Assembly (NCBI RefSeq): GCF_041734735.1
Contig: NC_134895.1
Coordinates: 10,597,427 to 10,661,426, forward strand
DNA length: 64,000 nucleotides
Source of the DNA: Babylonia areolata
Lineage: Eukaryota > Mollusca > Gastropoda > Neogastropoda > Buccinidae
Direction of reading: 5' to 3'
Shown here in pieces: positions 56,801 through 64,000 of the stretch. Numbering within the stretch: the first letter of the stretch is position 1; each line of letters opens with the position of its first letter. The notes under the pieces are model-generated. The model was not told the origin of the DNA. It made no database searches and saw nothing but the letters and a program-made list of their open reading frames with translations. The position numbers and the translations under genes are program-made.

Positions 56801-59800
56801 GACACATGGTACACAGAGGTTTGTAAAACTAACAGACACTGACACATGGTGACACATGGTGCACAGAGGTTCGTAAAACTGACACATGGTGAACACACAT
56901 TGCACAGAGGTTTGTAAAACTGACAGACACTGACACATGGTGCACAGAGGTTTGTAAAACTGACAGACACTGACACACAGTAACTCATGGTGTGCAGAGG
57001 TTGGTAAACTGACAGACACTGACACACGGTGCACAGAGGTCTGTAAAACTGACAGACACTGACACGACACATGGTGCACAGAGGTTTGTAAAACTGACAG
57101 ACACTGACACATGGTGCACAGAGGTTTGTAAAACTGACAGACACTGACACACGGTGCACAGAGGATGGTGAACTGACAGACACTGACATGACACATGGTG
57201 TACAGAGGTTTGTAAAACCAACGGACACTGACACACGGTGCAAAGAGGTTTTAAAACTAACAGACACTGACACATGGTGACACACAGTACACAGAGGCTT
57301 GTAAAACTGACAGACACTGACACATGTTGACACACGGTGCAGAGGTTTGTAAAACTGACGGAAAATGACATGTGGTGCACATCACTTTGTAAAACTGACA
57401 CACTGACACACACATAACATTTTGCTTACGATGGTTGTAGAAAAATGTTTTGGGTCTTTTTTTTTTTTTTTTTTTAAATTATGAATAACAATAACAATGA
57501 CACAGTATACAGCAGTTTGTAAAATCTGTCACAATGACACAGCAGTTTGCACAACTGACACACACACTGACACAGTGCACAGCAGTTTTTAAAAGTGACA
57601 CACTGACACATCCTTTTGTAAAACTGAGAAATACTGACATGGTAGTTTGTAAACTGACACACTGATACAGCAGTTTGTAGAACTTTTGTAAAAGTGTCAC
57701 ACTCACACAACACTTTGCAAAAAAACTGACACACCAGTTTGTAAAAACTGTCACACTGATACAGCACTTTGTAAAACTGTCACAGTGACAAAGCAGTTTA
57801 CAAAACTGACACACACTGACACAACAGTTTATATAAAACTGGAACACTGACACAGCAGTTTGTAAAAGTGACACACTGACACGGAAGTTTGCAAACCTGA
57901 CACACACAGACACAGCACTTTGCAAAACTGACACAGCAGTTTGCAAAACGGTCACACACTGACACAAAACATTTTGGTTTGAATGACGTACAAACATGTT
58001 TTCAGGGTTTTTTTTGTTTTTTTTTTTTACCCAGGGCAACCCTAGTGGAGTGATGGCCTAGGAAGCGAGAGAATCTGAGCGCACTGGTTCGAATCACGGC
58101 TCAGCCGCTGATATTTTCTCCCCCTCCACTAGACATTGAGTGGTGGTCTGGACTTAGTCATTAGGATGAGACGGTAAACCGAGGTCCCGTGTGCAGCATG
58201 CACTTAGCGCACGTAAAAGAACCCACGGCAACAAAAGGGTTGTTCCTGGCAAAATTCTGTAGAAAAATCCACTTCGGTAGGAAAAACAAATAAAACTGCA
58301 CGCAGGAAAAAATACAAAAAAAAAAAGGGTGGCGCTGTAGTGTAGCGACGTGCTCTCCCTGGGGAGAGCAGCCCGAATTTCACACAGGGAAATCTGTTGT
58401 GATAAAAAGAGAAATACAAATACAAAACCCTCATATTATAAACACCTTAGCCACCTGGCTGTTGCACGCACCTGTCAGGCTCTCAGACAGCATGATCCCA
58501 TTCATTTAAGAACCACTGGCAAAGAAAGAGCTGTCCCTGGCAAAATTCTGCAGAAAAGTCCACTCTAATGTACTCATGTATGTGTGTGTGTGCGCATGAT
58601 TGAAGCCTGACTGAATGACACAGGAAATGAATGAGGAGCATCCGGCGGCCGCAATAGCTGAGGGGTTTAAAGCGTTGGACTTTCAATCTGAGGGTCACGA
58701 GTTCGAATCTCGGTAACAGCACCTGGTGGGTAAAGGGTGGAGATTTTTCCCATCTCCCTGGTCAACATATGTGCAGACCTGCTTAGTGCCTGAACCCCCT
58801 TCGTGTGTATACGCACGCAGAAGATCAAATATGCATGATAAAGATCCTGTAATCCATGTCAGCGTTCGGTGGGTTATGGAAACAAGAACATACTCAGCAT
58901 GCACACCCCCGAAAATGGAGTATGGCTGCCTAGATGGTGGGGCAAAAACGGTCAAATACGTGAAAGCCCACCCGTGTACATACGCGTGAACGTGGGAGTT
59001 GCAGCCCACAAATGAAGAAGAAGAAGAAGAAGAATGAGGAGCATCCAAAGGCAGCTGTCATCTGTATCTATCCTGGTATTTGTATTTGTATTTCTTTTTA
59101 TCACAACAGATTACTCTGTGTGAAATTCGGGCTGCTCTCCCCAGGGAGAGCGTGTTGCTACACTGCAGCGCCACACATTTTTGACTCACTTGTGTAAACG
59201 AAGTGAGTCTATGTTTTAACCCGGTGTTCGGTTGTCTGTGTGTGTGTGTGTGTGTGTGCGCGTGTGTGTATCTGTGTGTCTATGTGTCTGTGTGTCCGTG
59301 GTAAACTTTAACATTGACATTTTCTCTGCAAATACTTTGTCAGTTGACACCAAATTTGGCATAAAAATAGGAAAAATATTGCACCTGTGGGATGGGCACA
59401 AAAAAATAAAAAAAGAAGCCTAATTATATGCAAACTGCATTTACTGTTATATTTATATTTTTTGTATTCTCTAAACTTGGCACTTTGACCTCTTATTCTG
59501 ACACAACAACAAGAGCAGTCATTATTATCATTTTTTGTTCAAACAGGAACTTCTTTTGCAAAGCATGAAATTTTTATTTATTTTGCAAACATTTTGGTGC
59601 AGATAGTAAAAAAGGGAAATTACTCTGTAATTAATGCTAGGGGACTTAATTTATCACAAGTGAGTCTTGAAGGCCTTGCCTCTCTTGTTTTGTATTTTTT
59701 CCTGTGTGCAGTTTTATTTGTTTTTTCTATTGAAGTGGATTTTTCTACAGAATTTTGCCAGGAACAATCTTTTTGTTGCCGTGGGTTCTTTTACGTGCGC

Positions 59801-61352
59801 TAAATGCATGCTGCACACGGGACCTCGGTTTATCGTCTCATCCGAATGACTAGCGTCCAGACCACCACTCAAGGTCTAGTGGAGGGGGAGAAAATATCAG
59901 CGGCTGAGCTGTGATTCGAACCAGCGCGCTCAGATTCTCTCGCTTCCTAGGCGGACGCGTTACCTCTAGGCCATCACTCCATCACTGGTAGGCAGCCTGG
60001 TGTGCAAATGACTTGGTAAAGCACTTAGAGTCTGGTCTCTGACTGAGGATAGGCACTATATAGGTATATATAGCGCACTTAGTGCACGTAAAAGAACCCA
60101 CGGCAACAAAAGGGTTGTTCCTGGCAAAATTCTGTAGAAAAATCCACGTCAATAGGAAAAACAAATAAAAATGCACGCAGAAAAAAAAGAAAAAAAAAGG
60201 GTGGCGCTGTAGTATAGCGACGCGCTCTCCCTGGGGAGAGCAGCCCGAATTTCACACAGAGAAATCTGTTGTGATAAAAAGAAATACAAAATACAAAAAA
60301 CTAATACAACTGCAACTACTATCAATGTGAATTTATACAGCGCCTATTCTCTAAATAGAGCTTCAGGCACTTTACAAAAGCAGGTAAATACAAACACATA
60401 CACACAGCACGCACGCACATACACACACACTGTAAGAGACTGAAAGAGAGGGGTGATGTGCTCCCGACTAGGTGACCTGCAGACAAGCCAGGCGGGCATT
60501 ATTCTGTAACCTTTTGGAGATCTTCAAGAAGGTACTTAGGTGAACCAGCCATGAGACTGATTGACTGATTGATTGATATGGATACTTTTATCGCGCCTAT
60601 CCTCAGTTGGAGACCAAGCTCTAAGCGCTTTACAAACACGGGGTCATTTGCACAACAGGCTGCTTACATGGGAAGAGCTGACCGACGAATGCCACTGGGT
60701 GCTCATCATTTGTTTCCTGTGTCATTCAATCAGATTTCAGGTGTGCACATATTCACACTCAGACAGAGATGTAGCATTTTACATGTATGACCGATTTGTT
60801 CACTTACCCAGCCATGTAGGCAGCCATACTCTGTTTTCAGGTGCATGCATGCTAAATATGTTCTCGTTTCCATAACCCAACAAACGCTGACATGGATTAC
60901 AGGATCTTTAACATGCATATTTGATCTTCTGAACGTGTATACACATGAAGGGGGTTCAGGCACAAGTAGGTCAGCACATATGTTGACCTGGGAGATGGGA
61001 AAAATCTCCACCGTTTACCCACCAGATGCCGTTACCGAGATTCAAACTCAGGACCCTCAGACTGGAAGAATCTTACACTTTAACCACTCGGCTATTGCAC
61101 CCGTCTGACTATTACAGTAGTCAAGCCTAGACGATACCAGTGAACAGACGAGTGTTCTGGTAGCTTCATACGAGGCACTGTAGAAGAGAGGCCGTGTGTG
61201 GCCGGGGCGCCACGAGCACTGACCTGTGTGTGGGACATGCCGATCCACTGCAGGGGCAGCTGGTCAGTGCCCAGCCCTGTGCTCACCAGGCTGTCCAGCT
61301 GCTCCACAAACTCCTTGACTGACATCACCCCTGCAGGGGCCACCTTGCTCAG
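48281..61352 (-). CDS. SPEF2: Sperm flagellar protein 2-like, C-terminal part, seven exons
   Basis: Minus-strand exons in transcript order: 61352-61224, 56688-56506, 54887-54756, 53605-53448, 52272-52146, 50272-50201, 48406-48281. All have AG/GT borders and matching phases (the AT|A codon split between exons four and five fits), giving 309 codons. Recognisable stretches are LSKVAPAGVMSVKEF, LGTEFVDWRQFLLS, QNFRDMDQKDIHFVSREQF (EF-hand-like), DLWFDTLSPYDNTFDRL and LLYFSATLNPYEGF. Together they resemble the C-terminal third of SPEF2/KPL2, a ciliary central-pair and sperm-tail protein of about 1,800 residues. The assignment is from memory of the family, not from a search. Upstream exons lie beyond the right edge. 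The exon ending at 48281 has a good donor (gtaagg), so at least one more exon is expected downstream, and I could not find it. The gene is convergent with HDAC1. Three exon borders have been copied into long tandem arrays. Confidence 0.8.
48417..48545 (+). repeat. CA tracts upstream of a SPEF2-like exon
   Basis: On the minus strand the GT tract runs to within a few bases of the acceptor (gagcag) of the exon at 48406, replacing a normal pyrimidine tract. Confidence 0.9.
48853..49294. mobile_element. Element D, second copy, left end missing
   Basis: From the GT microsatellite to the right end this matches 59240-59688 almost base for base, with an extra segment of about 25 bases and a one-base change in the right TIR (cacaagtgaatc, 49256-49267). 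The left TIR is absent. Confidence 0.75.
49725..49860 (+). repeat. Dispersed repeat C, partial
   Basis: Shares agagaccaagc, tcatttgcagaacaggctg and gggcgctcatttgtttcc with the other copies; the start of the repeat is missing. Confidence 0.6.
50326..50400 (+). mobile_element. tRNA-like SINE head, family G
   Basis: A-box-like tggcagaatggttaac and B box gggttcgaatcc (50380-50391) spaced as in a tRNA. No acceptor-stem pairing is evident, so it is a retroposed SINE head and not a working tRNA gene. The body downstream is not recognised elsewhere in the window. Confidence 0.5.
51105..51312 (-). mobile_element. SINE family A, tail half only
   Basis: Contains the tail block (cataacagatttctccgtg) and part of the core, then stops before the tRNA-like head. 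It is immediately followed by an opposite-strand copy at 51331. Confidence 0.8.
51331..51735 (+). mobile_element. SINE family A, full length
   Basis: Head gggagtgattgcctagagg, B box (ggatcgaatc), core gtaaaagaagccacagtaac, A-rich linker and the tail block ending aaatacaaatac. One of the better preserved copies. Confidence 0.88.
51738..52071 (-). mobile_element. SINE family A head split by a family C repeat
   Basis: The body part (ccagaccaccactc) is at 51738-51829 and the head (ctttccaggcggacaag) at 52024-52071. A family C repeat with a tgaa-type short repeat at its left edge lies between them (51830-52023). A few bases around the B box are missing at the junction. Confidence 0.72.
51838..52020 (+). 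repeat. Dispersed repeat C
   Basis: Conserved phrases tatagcgcctattctcag, agagaccaagctctaag, gctttacaaac and gggcgctcatcatttg. Copies or parts also lie at 37108-37238, 49725-49860, 55090-55140, 60000-60065 (minus), 60335-60400 and 60570-60790. Non-coding. Type unknown. Confidence 0.72.
52285..52860 (+). repeat. CA-rich array with acatggtctgtacacatgtc units
   Basis: Loose units of about 45-60 bases built on cacactgacacatcacctta + tcaacatggtctgtacacatgtc fill the SPEF2-like intron between exons 52272 and 53448, ending in an (ATA)n tract near 52870. The unit phrase gtctgtacgcatgtcacaca also spans the acceptor of the exon at 52272 (gtctgtacgcatg). Confidence 0.8.
53606..53810 (-). repeat. CA-rich array repeating a SPEF2-like exon acceptor
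   Basis: Four units upstream (minus strand) of the true acceptor repeat gtgtgaacag + TTGCTGTACTTCATTGCCAC. The true exon starts TTGCTGTACTTCAGCGCCAC, 18 of 20 bases identical. Units are separated by GT/CA tracts and stay in the exon reading frame near the exon. Confidence 0.88.
54208..54589 (+). mobile_element. SINE family B, full length
   Basis: tRNA-like head gcgcaatagccgagtggtta, B box gggttcgaatctc, conserved body and an AAG-rich tail. A 7-base direct repeat (aaccttg, 54197-54203 and 54590-54596) flanks it. Lies in the SPEF2-like intron between exons at 54756 and 53605. Confidence 0.88.
55230..56505 (-). repeat. Minisatellite of about 57 bases repeating a SPEF2-like splice donor
   Basis: About 22 units downstream (minus strand) of the exon ending at 56506 contain gggaacagattgacagg + gtgagagtcc, nearly identical to the true exon end and donor (gggaacagtttgacagg + gtgagtgtcc). 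Each unit therefore carries a complete 5' splice site with exon context. A G run (55206-55225) marks the far end. Confidence 0.92.
56712..57410 (-). repeat. Minisatellite on tgacacatggtgcacagagg
   Basis: Units of about 35-55 bases built on gacacatggtgcacagagg + tttgtaaaactgacag fill the intron upstream of the exon at 56688. No exon sequence is included. A looser relative with the phrase gcagtttgtaaaactgacac continues from 57490 to 57975 after a T run. Confidence 0.88.
57490..57975 (-). repeat. Degenerate tandem repeat on cagtttgtaaaactgacac
   Basis: About 15 loose units of 25-40 bases in the same SPEF2-like intron share the tgtaaaactgacac core with the array at 56712-57410, so the two probably have a common origin. 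Confidence 0.8.
58044..58430 (+). mobile_element. SINE family A with a short head deletion
   Basis: B box ggttcgaatc at 58086-58095, then the core gtaaaagaacccacggcaac and tail block. The head lacks the bases between two cctag repeats that other copies have, probably a slippage deletion. Confidence 0.88.
58644..59031 (+). mobile_element. SINE family B with perfect 15-base target-site duplication
   Basis: tRNA-like head gcaatagctgaggggttt, B box gagttcgaatctc, body and (GAA)n tail. The flanks gaatgaggagcatcc at 58629-58643 and 59032-59046 are identical, direct evidence of insertion by target-primed reverse transcription. Confidence 0.93.
59077..59990 (-). mobile_element. SINE family A interrupted by a TIR element
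   Basis: Tail block at 59077-59182, then element D (59183-59688), then the remaining core, body and head at 59690-59990 with the B box (gattcgaaccagcg). The two halves join into one ordinary minus-oriented copy. Confidence 0.82.
59183..59688. mobile_element. Element D, TIR-bounded non-coding repeat inserted in a SINE
   Basis: The inverted ends GACTCACTTGTG (59183-59194) and CACAAGTGAGTC (59655-59666) are perfect 12-base terminal inverted repeats. The left end also folds on itself (GACTCACTT / AAGTGAGTC with a 9-base loop). The interior has a GT microsatellite and AT-rich DNA and encodes nothing recognisable. The design suggests a MITE-like non-autonomous DNA transposon. About 22 shared bases extend past the right TIR, so the true end is uncertain. 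Confidence 0.7.
60068..60298 (+). mobile_element. SINE family A, core and tail only
   Basis: Begins at the core (cgcacttagtgcacgtaaaa) and runs to the tail (aaatacaaaatacaaa); the head is missing. A minus-oriented scrap of the family C repeat (60000-60065) abuts it. Confidence 0.82.
60570..60790 (+). repeat. Dispersed repeat C, long copy
   Basis: Carries the same blocks as 51838-52020 and ends in acacac/agacag sequence, then abuts a minus SINE B at 60795. The two are often found together here, which may point to a fixed composite. Confidence 0.7.
60795..61105 (-). mobile_element. SINE family B lacking its tail
   Basis: Head on the right (accactcggctattgcaccc), body on the left as far as the gtaggcagccatactc block, then a direct join to a family C repeat. 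It ends about 120 bases before the SPEF2-like exon at 61224. Confidence 0.82.
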
Positions 61353-61372
61353 CTGAAACATCATCAACACCA

Positions 61373-63990
61373 ACATCATATGAGAGTCACTGTCCTCAAC
61401 TGAAACACCATCATGAGAGTCACTGTCCTCAACTGAAACACCAACATGAGAGTCACTGTCCTCAACTGAAACACTAACATCATGTGAAAGTCACTGTCCT
61501 CAACTGAAACACCAACATCATCAGAGTCACTGTCCTCAACTGAAACACTAACATCATGTGAAAGTCACTGTCCTCAACTGAAACACCAACATCATGAGAG
61601 TCACTGTCCTCAACTGAAACACCAACATCATATGAGTCACTGTCCTCAACTGAAACACCAACATCATATGAGAGTCACTGTCCTCAACTGAAACACCAAC
61701 ATCATGTGAGTCACTGTCCTCAACTGAAACACCAACATCATCAGAGTCACTGTCCTCAACTGAAACACCAACATGAGAGTCACTGTCCTCAACTGAAACA
61801 CCAACATCATGAGAGTCATTGTCCTCAACTGAAACACCAACATCATCAGAGTCACTGTCCTCAACTGAAACACCAACATGAGAGTCACTGTCCTCAACTG
61901 AAACACCAACATGAGAGTCACTGTCCTCAACTGAAACACCAACATCATCAGAGTCACTGTCCTCAACTGAAACACCAACATCATGAGTCACTGTCCTCAA
62001 CTGAAACACCAACATCATGTGTCACTGTCCTCAACTGAAACACCAACATCATGAGTCACTGTCCTCAACTGAAACACCAACATGAGAGTCACTGTCCTCA
62101 ACTGAAACACTAACATCATGTGAAAGTCACTGTCCTCAACTGAAACACCAACATCATGAGAGTCACTGTCCTCAACTGAAACACCAACATGAGAGTCACT
62201 GTCCTCAACTGAAACACCAACATCATCAGAGTCACTGTCCTCAACTGAAACACCAACATCTTGAGAGTCACTGTCCTCAACTGAAACACCAACATCATGA
62301 GAGTCACTGTCCTCAACTGAAACACCAACATCATGAGTCACTGTCCTCAACTGAAACACCAACATTATGAGTCACTGTCCTCAACTGAAACACCAACATC
62401 ATGAGTCACTGTCCTCAACTGAAACACCAACATCATGAGTCACTGTCCTCAACTGAAACACCAACATCATGAGAGTCACTGTCCTCAACTGAAACACCAA
62501 CATCATGAGAGTCACTGTCCTCAACTGAAACACCAACATCATGAGAGTCACTGTCCTCAACTGAAACACCAACATCATGTGAAAGTCACTGTCCTCAACT
62601 GAAACACCAACATGAGAGTCACTGTCCTCAACTGAAACACCAACATGAGAGTCACTGTCCTCAACTGAAACACCAACATGAGAGTCTCTGTCCTCAACTG
62701 AAACACCAACATCATCAGAGTCACTGTCCTCAACTGAAACACCAACATCATGAGTCACTGTCCTCAACTGAAACACCAACATCATGTGTCACTGTCCTCA
62801 ACTGAAACACCAACATCATGTGAGTCACTGTCCTCAACTGAAACACCAACATGAGAGTCACTGTCCTCAACTGAAACACCAACATCATCAGAGTCACTGT
62901 CCTCAACTGAAACACCAACATCATCAGAGTCACTGTCCTCAACTGAAACACCAACATAATGAGAGTCACTGTCCTCAACTGAAACACCAACATTATCAGT
63001 CACTGTCCTCAACTGAAACACCAACATCATGAGAGTCACTGTCCTCAACTGAAACACCAACATCATCAGAGTCACTGTCCTCAACTGAAACACCAACATC
63101 ATGAGAGTCACTGTCCTCAACTGAAACACCAACATCATGAGAGTCACTGTCCTCAACTGAAACACCAACATCATGAGAGTCACTGTCTTCAACTGAAACA
63201 CCAACATCTTGAGAGTCACTGTCTTCAACTGAAACACCAACATCATGAGAGTCACTGTCCTCAACTGAAACACCAACATCATGTGAAAGTCACTGTCCTC
63301 AACTGAAACACCAACATCATGAGTCACTGTCCTCAACTGAAACACCAACATCATGAGTCACTGTCCTCAACTGAAACACCAACATCATGAGAGTCACTGT
63401 CCTCAACTGAAACACCAACATCATCAGAGTCACTGTCCTCAACTGAAACACCAACATCATCAAAGTCACTGTCCTCAACTGAAACACCAACATCATCAGA
63501 GTCACTGTCCTCAAATGAAACACCAACATCATGAGAGTCACTGTCATCAGCACCAACTTCAACAGAGTCACTGTCATCAACACCAACATCAACAGTCACT
63601 GTCATCAACACCAACATCATCAGAGTCACTGTCCTCAAATGAAACACAAACATCAATAGTCACTGTCATCAGCACCAACTTCAACATCAACAGAGTCACT
63701 GTCATCAACACCAACATCAACAGTCACTGTCATCAACACCAACATCAACAGAGTCACTGTCATCAACTGAAACACCTATACCAACATCAACAGAGTCACT
63801 GTTCAGAACTGAAATATCAACACTTAATGCAATAGAGGCACCGCCCTCAACTGGAACATCAACACCAACATCAGTAAAGTCAAACAGGCCAGTTAACATC
63901 AACACCAACATCAACAGAGTCAAACAGGTCAGTTAACATCAATGCCAACATCAACAGAGTCAAACTGGTCAGTTAACATCAATACAAATC
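61373..63990 (-). repeat. 36-base minisatellite beside a SPEF2-like exon acceptor
   Basis: About 60 units (ctgaaacaccaacatcatga + gagtcactgtcctcaa on the plus strand) reach almost to the exon ending at 61352 and continue, in decayed form, to the window edge. On the minus strand a unit reads tttcag + TTGAGGACAGTGACTCT; the exon starts ctgagcaaggtggcccc, 11 of 17 bases identical. Common unit lengths of 36 and 33 bases keep the exon frame (LRTVTLMMLVFQ); units of other length shift it. Confidence 0.93.
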
Positions 63991-64000
63991 AATGCCAACA

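Noticed and set aside
56443-57413. Minus-strand ORFs of up to 296 codons
   Set aside because: Only 56506-56688 is an exon; the rest is the tgacacatggtg array read through the acceptor.
61554-63923. Many overlapping ORFs on both strands at the right end
   Set aside because: Products of the 36-base array, whose unit lacks stops in several frames. The in-frame relation to the exon is reported as a finding, but no protein-coding gene is claimed.

Overview
This window is animal nuclear DNA, most likely from a mollusc and possibly a marine gastropod. The placement rests on three intron-rich, metazoan-conserved genes, AT-rich introns full of CA/GT microsatellites, and many tRNA-headed SINEs and APE-type LINEs of kinds common in lophotrochozoan genomes. 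The exact species cannot be read from the sequence. I see no bacterial genes, CRISPR arrays or rRNA, no functional tRNA gene, and no recognisable LTR, retroviral or Polinton-like element.

Layout. (1) 2.36-9.78 kb, plus strand: eight coding exons of MTAP (methylthioadenosine phosphorylase), complete except for a short first exon. (2) 9.8-22.3 kb: intergenic DNA with minisatellites, several LINE fragments (12.8-17.2 kb) and a long uninterrupted minus-strand LINE ORF (18.09-21.15 kb). (3) 22.37-43.06 kb, plus strand: a complete 15-exon class I histone deacetylase (HDAC1/2 type, 523 codons). A nearly full-length LINE sits in its last intron. (4) 48.28-61.35 kb, minus strand: seven in-phase exons of a gene that looks like SPEF2 (sperm flagellar protein 2), convergent with HDAC1. 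Its 5' part lies beyond the right edge and its last exon was not found. The introns of this gene and the right end of the window are packed with SINEs, a TIR-bounded element and minisatellites.

Main observation. Several minisatellites are copies of exon-intron junctions. At MTAP 2360 and 7973, and at SPEF2-like 53605, 56506 and 61352, the tandem unit contains the splice site plus about 17-29 bases of the adjoining exon. The result is long rows of decoy splice sites directly beside the true site. At three of the acceptors the unit that abuts the exon is a multiple of three bases and reads in frame with the exon without a stop, so use of a decoy acceptor would add repeat peptide. A sixth array in HDAC1 starts exactly at a splice donor. 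This looks like a local, repeated process that makes arrays from exon boundaries, and it is the pattern most worth following up.

The three genes have unrelated jobs (methionine/adenine salvage, chromatin deacetylation, ciliary axoneme). Nothing suggests they work as a unit.
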